Assembly (NCBI GenBank): GCA_013347225.1
Contig: CP054595.1
Coordinates: 4,522,415-4,586,414, forward strand
Direction of reading: 5' to 3'
DNA from: Candidatus Accumulibacter similis
GTDB lineage: Bacteria; Pseudomonadota; Gammaproteobacteria; Burkholderiales; Rhodocyclaceae
DNA length: 64,000 nucleotides
Below the pieces are notes generated by a model, which saw nothing but the letters and a program-made list of their open reading frames with translations, made no database searches and was not told the origin of the DNA. Positions within the stretch are counted from its first letter, which is position 1; every line of letters begins with the position of its first letter. The position numbers and the translations under genes are program-made. Below, piece after piece: positions 47,711 through 57,020 of this stretch.

Positions 47711-49465
47711 ATGCCGCAAATCATCAACACCAACGTCGCGTCGCTCAACTCGCAACGCAGCCTCAACAGTTCGCAGAACTCGCTGGCCAGCTCGCTGCAG
47801 CGCCTGTCGTCGGGCCTGCGCATCAACAGCGCCAAGGACGACGCCGCCGGCCTCGCCATCTCGGCCCGCATGACCTCGCAGATCAACGGCCTCAACCAGG
47901 CATCGCGCAATGCCAACGACGGCATTTCACTGGCGCAGACGGCCGAAGGTGGCCTGCAGAGCGTCACCGAGTCGCTGCAGCGGATGCGCGAACTGGCCGT
48001 GCAGGCGTCGAACGCCACCAACACCGCGACCGACCGGGCCGCACTGCAACAGGAAGTCGATCAGCTCGTGCAGCAGATCAACACGGTCGCCAGCCAGACC
48101 GCGTTCAACGGTGTCAAGCTGCTCGACGGCACCTTCAATTCGCAGTCCTTCCAGATCGGCGCCAACACCGGCGAGCAGATCTCGATCAACACCATCGCCA
48201 GCGCCAAGGCGGATTCGTTGGGTGTCGGCACGAACTCTTCCTATGTCACATCGCTCTCGGCGACGGTCAGCAATGGTGCCATCTCGACCGGCGGCATAAC
48301 GGTCAACGGCTACGGCGTCGGTCCATCGTTGACCGACGGTGTGTCGAGCTCGGTGAGCATCACGGGCGCAACGGTCACTGCCACCGGCGGTCTGGCCGAC
48401 GGCGACCTCAAGGTCAACGGCGTCTCGGTCGGTTCCGTGACGGCTGGTGCGGATGCCACCGCGCAGGCCGCCGCCGTGGCAACTGCAATCAACGGCCAGT
48501 CGGGAACGACCGGCGTCATCGCCACGGCCAGTGCCGGCGTGCTCACCCTCGCTTCGATCAATGGCCGCGACATCAAGATCGAACTGGCGGGCACCGCAAC
48601 TGACACCGAAACCGGCCTGACCGCCGCGACGACCAAGGTCGGTTCCGACAGCGCGATCGCCAAGGCGGCCGCCTTCAATACCGTCACCGGACAGACCGGG
48701 GTTTCCGCGGTCGCTACGGCCAGCACCGTCTCGGGTGGCGCGATCACTGCCAACGCCGCAATCGCCGGCGACGGAACAGACTACATCAGGATCAACGGCG
48801 TCAAGCTCGGTGCCATTGCAGCCGGCACGTCGGGCGACTTCACTGCGCAGGGAAACAACGTCGTCGCCGCGATCAATGCCGTGTCGAACCAGACCGGTGT
48901 CACCGCCACCTTCGACAGCAGCAGCATGAAGGTCAGCATGACGGCTGCCGACGGGCGCACGATCACCGTCGAGGCGGCAGGTACGGCGGACACGACCAAC
49001 TTCGGCTTCGCCACCGCTACGGTCAGCAACACCTACGGCGGCATCAAGCTGAGCTCGACGAGCAGCGCCGGCATCAACCTCGGTGGCGCCAACATCGCCT
49101 CGACGAACCTGACAGCCGGCTACACGGCGGCGACGGCGACCTTCGGCGCCGGCATCGCGAGCGTTGATCTGCGCACCGCCAGCGGCGCCCAGAACGCGAT
49201 TTCGACGATCGACTCGGCATTGGCCAACATCAACTCGAGCCGCGCGAACCTGGGTGCGGTGCAGAACCGCTTCAGCAGCGTCGTCAGCAATCTGGCCGCG
49301 ACATCCGAGAACCTGTCGGCCTCGCGCAGCCGGATTCTCGACGCCGACTTCGCGGTCGAGACCGCCAACCTGTCGCGGGCGCAGATCCTGCAGCAGGCCG
49401 GCACAGCGATGCTGGCACAGGCAAATGCCCTGCCGCAGAACGTTCTCTCCCTGCTGCGCGGCTAA
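47711..49465 (+). CDS. fliC: Flagellin
   Basis: 584 residues. Conserved D0/D1 ends: MPQIINTNVASLNSQRSLN at the N-terminus, and NRFSSVVSNLAATSENLSASRSRI and a terminal NVLSLLRG at the C-terminus. The variable middle (~160-470) is Thr/Ser/Ala-rich with repeated hook-IN-type units (DYIRINGVKLGAI; DLKVNGVSVGSV) that form surface domains. The Ser/Thr-rich middle is a good target for the O-linked glycosylation suggested by the genes downstream. GAAGGAAA precedes the ATG. Confidence 0.96.
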   Translation: MPQIINTNVASLNSQRSLNSSQNSLASSLQRLSSGLRINSAKDDAAGLAISARMTSQINGLNQASRNANDGISLAQTAEGGLQSVTESLQRMRELAVQASNATNTATDRAALQQEVDQLVQQINTVASQTAFNGVKLLDGTFNSQSFQIGANTGEQISINTIASAKADSLGVGTNSSYVTSLSATVSNGAISTGGITVNGYGVGPSLTDGVSSSVSITGATVTATGGLADGDLKVNGVSVGSVTAGADATAQAAAVATAINGQSGTTGVIATASAGVLTLASINGRDIKIELAGTATDTETGLTAATTKVGSDSAIAKAAAFNTVTGQTGVSAVATASTVSGGAITANAAIAGDGTDYIRINGVKLGAIAAGTSGDFTAQGNNVVAAINAVSNQTGVTATFDSSSMKVSMTAADGRTITVEAAGTADTTNFGFATATVSNTYGGIKLSSTSSAGINLGGANIASTNLTAGYTAATATFGAGIASVDLRTASGAQNAISTIDSALANINSSRANLGAVQNRFSSVVSNLAATSENLSASRSRILDADFAVETANLSRAQILQQAGTAMLAQANALPQNVLSLLRG

Positions 49466-49493
49466 ACATCCACCACCAATTGGGGGTAAGATC

Positions 49494-49527
49494 GGGGGCG
49501 TGGACGTGGTGACACGACGACGCCCCC
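49494..49527 (+). terminator. Hairpin between fliC and flaG
   Basis: GGGGGCGT pairs with ACGCCCCC, with an inner CGTG-GTGA-CACG stem. It stands 28 bp after fliC and just before flaG. It may partly terminate the abundant fliC transcript; no T-run. Confidence 0.6.
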
Positions 49528-49553
49528 GAAGTCACTTGCCGAAGGAGTGAAAG

Positions 49554-49925
49554 ATGAGCATCCAGCCTACCGGCGCTTCGCTGCCCACCCAGGCTCAGCC
49601 GATGGTCAACCTGGCAGAGCGTGAAATGAGGAGGACCGTCGAGCGCGACGGCATCGCCGCCGACCGCGCGCAGTTGCCGGCGGAGAGACTGCAGGCGACG
49701 ACACGCGAGCAGCTCGAGACGGCAACCGAGAGCGTGCGCAGCTTCGTGCAGCCGATCAACAACAACATCGAGTTCAGCGTCAACGAAGACACCGGACAAC
49801 TGGTGGTGAAGATCATCGACCGCAACACCAAGGAAGTGATTCGACAGATGCCTTCGGACGAGATGATCGCCATCGCCAGGACGCTCGACAGCATCAAGGG
49901 GCTTTTCGTCAAGCAATCGGCCTGA
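49554..49925 (+). CDS. flaG: FlaG family flagellar protein
   Basis: 123 residues. The C-terminal FlaG motif is clear: NNIEFSVNEDTGQLVVKIID and REVIRQMP-type KEVIRQMPSDEMIAIARTLD. FlaG influences filament length in polar flagella. Between fliC and fliD, as usual. Confidence 0.92.
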   Translation: MSIQPTGASLPTQAQPMVNLAEREMRRTVERDGIAADRAQLPAERLQATTREQLETATESVRSFVQPINNNIEFSVNEDTGQLVVKIIDRNTKEVIRQMPSDEMIAIARTLDSIKGLFVKQSA

Positions 49926-49968
49926 ACACGGCGGTCCGGACGCGAACTGAACAGCACGGGAGAAACCG

Positions 49969-51396
49969 ATGGCGATTTCATCACCGGGCCTGGGCTCGAA
50001 TCTTGATGTAAACAGCATCGTCAGCCAGCTGATGGCGCTCGAGCAGCGACCGCTGACCGCACTGGCAAAGAAGGAAGCGGGCTTCCAGGCCAAGATCTCG
50101 GCGCTCGGATCGCTGCAGAGTGCCGTCTCGGCGCTGCAGACGGCGGCCGGCAACCTCGTCCCGGCGACCGGTTCGACGGCGCTGCAGAAGTTCTCGGTCT
50201 TCCGGACGGCGATCAGCGATGCGACGATCGCGTCGGCGAGCGCGTCGTCGGGCGCCGTCGCCGGCAGCTACCTGCTGGAGGTGACTCGCCTCGCCAGCCA
50301 GCACGTCATCGCCAGCGCGACCGGGACCGCCAGTCCGTTCTCCGGCGCCGGCACGACACTGCCAACCGGCGGCACGCTGACGATATCGCTCGACAGCGCG
50401 GGCGGCAGCAGCCCACACAAGAGCACGACGATCGCGATCGCCAACGGAGCCACGCCGGAGAATGTCCGTGATGCCATCAATTCTGCCAGTGCCGGCGTTT
50501 CGGCAGTGGTGATCAACGGCACGGCCGGCAAGCAACTGGTGTTGACCAGCGATGCGGCGGGCAGCAACCAGGTCATCACGCTGGCAGGGATTCCTGGCCT
50601 CGCCTACGACCCGAACGCGACGCCGGTACCGGCCACCGATCCTTTCGCCCAGACGCAGGCCGCGCAGGGTTCCGCCTTCAAGCTCAACGGCATCGCCGTC
50701 GAAGCGAGCAGCAACACCGTGACGACGGCGATCGACGGCGTGACGCTCAACCTGCTCAAGGGCCCCGAACTGCCTGCGACCTCAGTCAGCACGACGCTGA
50801 CGATCAGCCGCGACACCAGCAGCCTGAACAATGGCGTCAACGCGCTCGTCAAGGCCTTCAACGAGTTCCACACGACCGCCAGCAGCCTCGGCAGCTACGA
50901 CGCGGCAAGCAAGCGGGCTGGCGCGCTCAACGGCGACGGCACGCTGCGCACGGCGCAGGAGAACGTCCGTGCGGCACTCGGCAATGTGCCGACGGAACTG
51001 GCGAACGCCAGCCTGCAACGCCTGACCGAAATCGGCGTCACATTGCAGAAGGACGGCAAGCTGAACGTCGACGCGACGAAGCTGAACAAGGCGATCGGCG
51101 ACGACCTGACCGGCGTTGCCAACCTCGTCGCTGCCTATGGCAAGGCCTTCCGGACTGCTACCGAAGGACTGACCGGCAGCGGCGGCCTGATCGCCGCGCG
51201 CAGCGACGGACTGAGCACTTCGATCAAGGGTCTCGGGCAGCAGTCGGAGATCATCTCGGCCCGCCTGACGCAGATCGAAGCCCGCTACCGCAGGCAGTTC
51301 ACCGCACTCGACACGCTGATGGCCGGAATGACCAAGACCAGCAGCTTCCTGCAGCAGCAACTCGCCAACCTGCCCACCTACAATCAGGGGTCCTGA
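49969..51396 (+). CDS. fliD: Flagellar cap protein FliD (HAP2)
   Basis: 475 residues. N-terminal SSPGLGSNLDVNSIVSQLMALEQRPL and C-terminal coiled SEIISARLTQIEARYRRQFTALDTLMAGM with FLQQQLANLP are the FliD_N and FliD_C hallmarks. It forms the filament cap that lets flagellin polymerise. fliS begins directly after its stop. Confidence 0.95.
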   Translation: MAISSPGLGSNLDVNSIVSQLMALEQRPLTALAKKEAGFQAKISALGSLQSAVSALQTAAGNLVPATGSTALQKFSVFRTAISDATIASASASSGAVAGSYLLEVTRLASQHVIASATGTASPFSGAGTTLPTGGTLTISLDSAGGSSPHKSTTIAIANGATPENVRDAINSASAGVSAVVINGTAGKQLVLTSDAAGSNQVITLAGIPGLAYDPNATPVPATDPFAQTQAAQGSAFKLNGIAVEASSNTVTTAIDGVTLNLLKGPELPATSVSTTLTISRDTSSLNNGVNALVKAFNEFHTTASSLGSYDAASKRAGALNGDGTLRTAQENVRAALGNVPTELANASLQRLTEIGVTLQKDGKLNVDATKLNKAIGDDLTGVANLVAAYGKAFRTATEGLTGSGGLIAARSDGLSTSIKGLGQQSEIISARLTQIEARYRRQFTALDTLMAGMTKTSSFLQQQLANLPTYNQGS

Positions 51397-51810
51397 ATGT
51401 TCGCCAATGCCCGCAATGCGATTTCAGCCTACCGCAAGGTCGGCGTGGACGCCGCCATCGAGGTGGCTGATCCGCACCGCCTGATCCTGCTGCTCTTTGC
51501 CGGTGCCCAGGCAGCAATCGGCAATGCGCGCGCCGCAATGCAGCAGCAACAGATCGCCGCCAAGGGCGAAGCCATCTCCAGAGCCATCGACATCATAGGC
51601 AACGGCCTCAAGCTCAGCCTCGACCTGGAACAGGGGGGCGAGATCGCGCAGCGGCTGGACGCCCTGTACGACTATCTGGTCCTGCGACTGCTGCGCGCCA
51701 ACCTGGACAATGACCTGCCGGCACTCGAAGAGGTAGCGGGCCTGCTGGAAGAGATCCACGGAGCCTGGCGCGAGATCGCTCCCGGGCGCCTGCAGCAATC
51801 GGTCACATGA
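51397..51810 (+). CDS. fliS: Flagellin export chaperone FliS
   Basis: 137 residues. ISAYRKVGVDAAIEVADPHRLILLLFAGA is the family N-terminus; helical throughout. Binds the flagellin C-terminus before export. Overlaps fliT by 4 bp (ATGA). Confidence 0.94.
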   Translation: MFANARNAISAYRKVGVDAAIEVADPHRLILLLFAGAQAAIGNARAAMQQQQIAAKGEAISRAIDIIGNGLKLSLDLEQGGEIAQRLDALYDYLVLRLLRANLDNDLPALEEVAGLLEEIHGAWREIAPGRLQQSVT

Positions 51811-52142
51811 ACCCTGCCCTGGGCGCCCTCGAACGCCTGCGCTCGCTCTCGGAGGCGATGCTGGACGCTGCCCGCAGCAGCGACTGGGAATCGCTGCTGG
51901 AGAACGAAGCGCAGCGGCGAACGCTGGTCGAGCAGGTGCCAGCCGACCTCGCCCGCACGCTGGCGGCACCTGCCCGGGACGAAGCCCGCGCGCTCATCGA
52001 AACGTGCCAGCGATTGGACGCCGACGTCCGCGCACTGGTCGCCCGCCGGCAGTGCGAGCTGCGCGTCGTGCTGCGCCAATCGGCGACCGGCGCGAGCGGT
52101 GACCCGGCGCCGGCCGCCTGGCACAGACCAGACGCCGGGTGA
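51807..52142 (+). CDS. fliT: FliT-like flagellar export chaperone
   Basis: 111 residues, helical, starting MNPALGALERLRSLSEAMLDAARSSDW. Position after fliS, size and the E-x-x-RR-x-LVE-type helix (ENEAQRRTLVEQ) fit FliT, which chaperones FliD. Sequence signals of this family are weak, so the call rests largely on position. Confidence 0.7.
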   Translation: MNPALGALERLRSLSEAMLDAARSSDWESLLENEAQRRTLVEQVPADLARTLAAPARDEARALIETCQRLDADVRALVARRQCELRVVLRQSATGASGDPAPAAWHRPDAG

Positions 52143-52200
52143 AGAACACGTCGTCGCACCCGTCGTGCCCGTCCGCGCCGAACCATGACTTGCGGTATCG

Positions 52201-53331
52201 ATGATTCGCACTGATTTCGCCAACCGCCTGCAGCCGACAGCCGACCTGGCGCTGCGGCCGACGCCGCCGGCACAGGAGATCACCGACCGCCTCGCCGGGC
52301 TGGTCGTCGGCCAGCGACTGCTGGCCGAGATTCAGGCCCTGCTGCCCAACGGCAGTTACCGAGCCGTGATCGACCAGCGCAGCGTGACGCTCGCGTTGCC
52401 CTTTGCCGCCCAGACCGGCGACGCGATCGAACTCGAAGTGACGGAGAGCGATGGCCGGCTGACGCTGGCGGTCGTTGCCGGCGGCAAGTCGACCGCCGCC
52501 GATGCGGACTCGGCCGCGACCAGCCTGAGTCGCACCGGACAACTGATCGGCAGCCTGCTGCTCGATGGCGCCCGCTCCGGCAGGACCGGGCCGCAGGCTC
52601 TGTCGCTCAACGAGAACCAGCCGCTTGCCGCCACCCCCCCGCGGCAGGGCAACGAACTGCTGCCGCTGCTGCAGCAGGCGATCAGCCGCAGCGGAATGTT
52701 CTACGAAGCGCACCAGGCGCAATGGGTCGACGGTCGCCAGACGAAGGCGCAGTTGCTCGCCGAGCCACAGGGCAGATTGAGCCCGCTGCAGCCCGCGCCG
52801 GCAGCCGCCGCGCCGAGCGCATCCGGCCACGACGATGCCGTGCGCATCGGCACCGGCACCCTGCCGCCGGCGCAGACTCGCGAAGGTGGCAGCAGTGCCG
52901 CGACCAACCAGGCCTCGCCGCCGCCTTCACCGGTGGCGCCACAGGCGCAGGCGATCGTGCAGCAGCAACTCGAAGCCTTCGCCACGCAGCTCTATTCGTG
53001 GCAGGGCCAGGTCTGGCCCGGACAGGAAATCCGCTGGGAGATCGAGAGCCCGCCCGAACGAACGGCTGCCGCCGCTGCCGACGATGACGCGCGCTGGCAG
53101 ACCCGCCTGCTGCTGACCCTGCCTCAACTGGGCGAAGTGGAAGCCCGGCTGTCTCTCGTCGGCGAGCAACTCAGCGTTGCAGTCACTGCCGCGAAACCGG
53201 CGGCAATCGCCCTCCTGCGCAACGGGTCGGCCGTACTCCGGCAACAACTGGAGCAGGCTGGAGTCGTCCTGAGCGCGGTTTCCTTCGCCGAGCGGACGGT
53301 GACCAGCGAGCATGCGCAGCCTGCCGTCTGA
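52201..53331 (+). CDS. Flagellar hook-length control (FliK-type) domain protein
   Basis: 376 residues. A structured N-terminal part (EITDRLAGLVVGQRLLAEIQALLPNGSYRAVI) is followed by an Ala/Pro/Gln-rich linker (~180-255) and a C-terminal Flg_hook domain: LLLTLPQLGEVEARLSLVGEQLSVAVTAAKPAAIALLRN...LRQQLEQAGVVLSAV. The layout is that of FliK relatives that measure hook length or of a FliK-like accessory. It is outside the usual fliK location. The next gene overlaps its end by 20 bp. Confidence 0.75.
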   Translation: MIRTDFANRLQPTADLALRPTPPAQEITDRLAGLVVGQRLLAEIQALLPNGSYRAVIDQRSVTLALPFAAQTGDAIELEVTESDGRLTLAVVAGGKSTAADADSAATSLSRTGQLIGSLLLDGARSGRTGPQALSLNENQPLAATPPRQGNELLPLLQQAISRSGMFYEAHQAQWVDGRQTKAQLLAEPQGRLSPLQPAPAAAAPSASGHDDAVRIGTGTLPPAQTREGGSSAATNQASPPPSPVAPQAQAIVQQQLEAFATQLYSWQGQVWPGQEIRWEIESPPERTAAAAADDDARWQTRLLLTLPQLGEVEARLSLVGEQLSVAVTAAKPAAIALLRNGSAVLRQQLEQAGVVLSAVSFAERTVTSEHAQPAV

Positions 53332-56260
53332 CCTCGACACAACGGCACCCGCCGCCAGCGAGCCGCCAGTCGCCGCGCTTGATGGGGCGCTGGCGCAGGC
53401 CCTCGCGAAGGCACGCCAATGTCACCAGGCGGGCCAGCTGCGTGCGGCCGAGGAGCTCTACCGCGCCATTCTGCAAGCGCAGCCCGGTCATGCTGCTGCC
53501 AACCACGGTCTCGGCGTCCTAGAGGTCGAGCGTGCGCAACCATCCGCCGGGTTGCCGCACTTCATCGCCGCGCTGGAAGCAGACCCGCAGTCGCCGCATC
53601 ACTGGCTGGGTTACATCGATGCACTGCTGCGCAGCGGTCAAGCCGCCGTGGCGCGCGAAGTGCTTGCCCTCGGTGAGCGGCATGGACTTGATGGCACCGA
53701 GGTCGAGCGGCTCAGGCGTGCGCTGGCGCCGGCGTCGACCGCGGGCGGCAAGGGGAACAAGGCGCTGCACGGACGCAGCGAACGGCCGGCCGCTCGCGCT
53801 GCCGCTCAACCGGCAGCACGAGCGGACACCACAGACCGGTCGAGCGCGACCGAGATCGATGCGGCAATCGCTCTCTACCAGCGCGGCGAGTACGCGGCCG
53901 GCGAAGTTGCCGCACGCCGTCTGACGGAACGTCATCCGCAGGATGGCCGCGCCTGGAAGATCCTCGGCGCCCTGCTCAAGGCGCAGGGCCGCGATGGTGC
54001 GGCATTGCGCGCGATGCGGCACGCCGTGGAACTGCTGCCGGACGACGAGCAGGCCCTCAGCAATCTCGGCCTCGTCCTCGCCGCTCTCGGTCAGCTGGCT
54101 GAAGCTGAAGGCTGCCATCGCCGCGCGCTGGCCATCCGGGACGATTTCGCCGAGGCACACTACAACCTCGGCAATACCCTCCTGGCACAGCGGCGGCACG
54201 AGGATGCCGCCACCAGCTACCGACGGGCAACGGACTTGCGACCCGACTTCGCGCTCGCGCACTGCAATCTGGGCAATGCGTTGATGGAACTCGACCGCCT
54301 GCCGGAGGCCGAGGCTGCGTACCAGCGTGCACTGGCGCTGCAGGCGAGTCTTGCCGACGCGCACAACAACCTCGGTCGCAGCCTCAAGGCGCAGGGCCGT
54401 CTGCCGGAGGCGGAAACCAGCTACCGGCGCGCGCTGGCACTGCGGCCGGACTATCCCGAGGCGTCCAGCAACCTCGGCGAAGTGCTGACCGCCCTAGGCC
54501 GGCTGGCAGAGGGTGAAGCCGCGCTGCGGCAGGCTCTGTTGCACAAGCCGGATCTAGCCGCCGCCCACTATAACCTGGGCAACAACCTCGACGAGCAGAA
54601 GCGCACGGCGGAAGCGGAAAGCGCCTGGCAATCGGCGATCGACAGCCAGCCGGATTTCGCCGAGGCGATGGTCGTCCTCGCGGCGTCGCTGCGCGCACGG
54701 AATCGGCTCGACGAGGCCGAAGCCGGCCTGCGGCGGGCCATCGCCTGCCGCCCGGACTTCGCCATCGCGCACTACAACCTGGGCAACGTGCTCAATCAGG
54801 CCGATCGACTCGACGAAGCCGAAGCGAGCTATCGCGCGGCAATCGCCCACGCAGCAGATCTCGAGAATGCGCATCTCAACCTGGGCGTCGTCCTGACCGC
54901 ACTCGGACGCTACCCTGAAGCCGATGCAGCGCTGCGGCAAGCCATTCGGCTGAAGCCCGATTACCTCCTGGCACACAGCAACCTGCTCTACACTCTCAGT
55001 CACCATCAGGCCATCGACGCCGCAACACTGTTCGCCGAGCACCGGCGCTTCGGCGCGATGATCGAGGCACCCCTGCGCGACACCCGCCGGCCGCATGACA
55101 ACCGGCGGGATCCCGAACGCCGCCTGCACATCGGTCTGGTCTCCGCCGATTTCCGCAACCACGCCGTCGCCAGCTTCATCGAGCCGGTGCTGGTGGAGCT
55201 ATCCGGCCACCGGAGCCTGGTGCTGCATGCCTACTACAATCATGCGCAGGAAGACCACGTCACGCAGCGGCTGCGGCAGTGCTTCGCGCACTGGCGACAG
55301 GTGACCGAGCTGAGCGACGCCGAACTGGCGGAGCGGATTCGTGCCGACGGCATCGACATCCTGATCGACCTCAGCGGGCACACCGCGCACAATCGCCTGC
55401 CCACCTTCGCCCACAAGCCAGCACCGATTCAGGCGAGCTGGATCGGCTACCCCGGGACCACCGGCCTGCAGTCGATCGACTATTTCCTCGCCGACCGCTT
55501 CTTTCTGCCGGCCGGCGCGTTCGACGACCAGTTCACCGAGCGAATCATCCGCCTGCCGGCCAGCGCGCCCTTTCTCCCCTTCGCCGGCGCACCGGACATC
55601 GCGCCGCCGCCCGCGCTGGCCCGCGGCCACCTCACCTTCGGCAGCTTCAATCGGCCCACCAAGATCAGCCCGCAGGTCGTCGCCCTATGGAGCCGGCTGC
55701 TGCTCGCCGTTCCCGAGGCCAAGATGCTGCTCGGCGCGATGCGGCCGGACAGGAACGCCGAGCGTCTGGCAGACGAGTTTGCCGGGAATGGTGTCGCGCG
55801 CGAACGACTGATCTTTCAGCCACGTTGTGACATGCCTGGCTATCTCGCGCTGCATCAGCAGGTGGACATCTGTCTCGACACCTTCCCCTACACCGGCGGC
55901 ACCACCACCCTGCACGCCTGCTGGATGGGCGTTCCGACGCTGACTCTCGCCGGCACGACGGTTCCCGGACGAGCGGCAGCCTCGACTCTCGGACATGTCG
56001 GGCTGACTGCCTTCATCGCCGGCGACGCGGGTGAATTCGTCGCCCGCGGTCGCCACTTGGCTGCCAACCTCGACCAACTGGCGGATCTCCGTGCCGGACT
56101 GCGCGAACGCCTGCAGCAATCGGCGCTCGGTCGCCCCGGGCTGGTTGCAGCGGGCCTCGAACGGGCCTTGCGGATCATCTGGCAACGCTGGTGCCAGGGG
56201 CTCGCGCCGTGCTCCTTCGAGATCGACGCACAGGACCCATCGCTTCGAGCTGCGCCATGA
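53312..56260 (+). CDS. TPR-repeat O-GlcNAc-transferase-like glycosyltransferase (GT41)
   Basis: 982 residues. Residues ~25-560 hold roughly a dozen tetratricopeptide repeats (many with LGNALMELDRLPEAEAAYQRAL-like form). The C-terminal ~380 residues are a GT41/Spindly-type catalytic domain: HIGLVSADFRNHAVASFIEP, DILIDLSGHTAHNRL, QASWIGYPGTTGLQSIDY, FGSFNRPTKISPQVV and DTFPYTGGTTTLHACWMGVP. Such enzymes add sugars to Ser/Thr of proteins. Coming directly after the flagellar genes and overlapping fliK, it is a good candidate flagellin O-glycosyltransferase. Confidence 0.9.
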   Translation: MRSLPSDLDTTAPAASEPPVAALDGALAQALAKARQCHQAGQLRAAEELYRAILQAQPGHAAANHGLGVLEVERAQPSAGLPHFIAALEADPQSPHHWLGYIDALLRSGQAAVAREVLALGERHGLDGTEVERLRRALAPASTAGGKGNKALHGRSERPAARAAAQPAARADTTDRSSATEIDAAIALYQRGEYAAGEVAARRLTERHPQDGRAWKILGALLKAQGRDGAALRAMRHAVELLPDDEQALSNLGLVLAALGQLAEAEGCHRRALAIRDDFAEAHYNLGNTLLAQRRHEDAATSYRRATDLRPDFALAHCNLGNALMELDRLPEAEAAYQRALALQASLADAHNNLGRSLKAQGRLPEAETSYRRALALRPDYPEASSNLGEVLTALGRLAEGEAALRQALLHKPDLAAAHYNLGNNLDEQKRTAEAESAWQSAIDSQPDFAEAMVVLAASLRARNRLDEAEAGLRRAIACRPDFAIAHYNLGNVLNQADRLDEAEASYRAAIAHAADLENAHLNLGVVLTALGRYPEADAALRQAIRLKPDYLLAHSNLLYTLSHHQAIDAATLFAEHRRFGAMIEAPLRDTRRPHDNRRDPERRLHIGLVSADFRNHAVASFIEPVLVELSGHRSLVLHAYYNHAQEDHVTQRLRQCFAHWRQVTELSDAELAERIRADGIDILIDLSGHTAHNRLPTFAHKPAPIQASWIGYPGTTGLQSIDYFLADRFFLPAGAFDDQFTERIIRLPASAPFLPFAGAPDIAPPPALARGHLTFGSFNRPTKISPQVVALWSRLLLAVPEAKMLLGAMRPDRNAERLADEFAGNGVARERLIFQPRCDMPGYLALHQQVDICLDTFPYTGGTTTLHACWMGVPTLTLAGTTVPGRAAASTLGHVGLTAFIAGDAGEFVARGRHLAANLDQLADLRAGLRERLQQSALGRPGLVAAGLERALRIIWQRWCQGLAPCSFEIDAQDPSLRAAP

Positions 56261-56297
56261 GACACGGCACCAGGGCCGTGCAACGGAGAAGCGCCGC

Positions 56298-57020
56298 GTG
56301 CGACTGGCGATAATGCAGCCCTACTTCATGCCCTACATCGGTTACTGGCAACTCATCGCCGCAGTCGACAGGATGATCGTGCTCGATGATGTCGCCTTCA
56401 TCCGGCGTGGCTGGATCAACCGCAACCGCATTCTCGTCGCCGGCGCGCCACATCGGTTCAGCCTTCCCGTGCGGCAGGCTTCGCAGAACCGCCCGATCAA
56501 CGAGATCGAGCTGGCCAGCGACCCGAGCTGGTGGCAGCGCTTTCGCTCGACTCTCGCACAAAGCTATCGCCGTGCCCCGTTCTACGAGGAAACGCAGGCC
56601 TTCCTCGAACCGATCGTCAGCAACGGTCGCGGCCCGTTGCTGCCCTTCCTGCTGCGGAGCATCAGCACAGTTGCCACCCATCTCGAGATTGACACACCGG
56701 TGCTGACGTCGTCGGCGATCGACCCCGAGCGTCGCAGCCGCGGCCAGGAGCGCATCCTTGCCCTGTGCGCAAACGCCGGTGCGGCGGAGTACCTCAACCT
56801 GCCGGGCGGCCGCGCGCTGTACGATCCCGTGCTGTTTCGACAGAGCGGGACGGAACTGCGTTTCCTCGTTCCCCGCGAACGACCCTATCCGCAGATCGGC
56901 GGCGGCTGGAGCCCCTGGCTGTCGATCATCGACCTGCTGATGCATCTCGGGCGGCAGGCGACGCGTGCCGAACTGGCGCGTTGCGACATCGAGACGCCGC
57001 TCGCGGACCAACGATCATGA
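56298..57020 (+). CDS. WbqC family protein
   Basis: 240 residues from GTG 56298 (VRLAIMQPYFMPYIGYWQL), with GGAGAA upstream. DRMIVLDDVAFIRRGWINRNRI and GGWSPWLSIIDLLMHLG are WbqC signatures. The family occurs in O-antigen and glycan clusters; its reaction is not established, though an N-acyl/aminotransfer role on sugars has been suggested. The stop overlaps the next start (ATGA). Confidence 0.88.
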   Translation: MRLAIMQPYFMPYIGYWQLIAAVDRMIVLDDVAFIRRGWINRNRILVAGAPHRFSLPVRQASQNRPINEIELASDPSWWQRFRSTLAQSYRRAPFYEETQAFLEPIVSNGRGPLLPFLLRSISTVATHLEIDTPVLTSSAIDPERRSRGQERILALCANAGAAEYLNLPGGRALYDPVLFRQSGTELRFLVPRERPYPQIGGGWSPWLSIIDLLMHLGRQATRAELARCDIETPLADQRS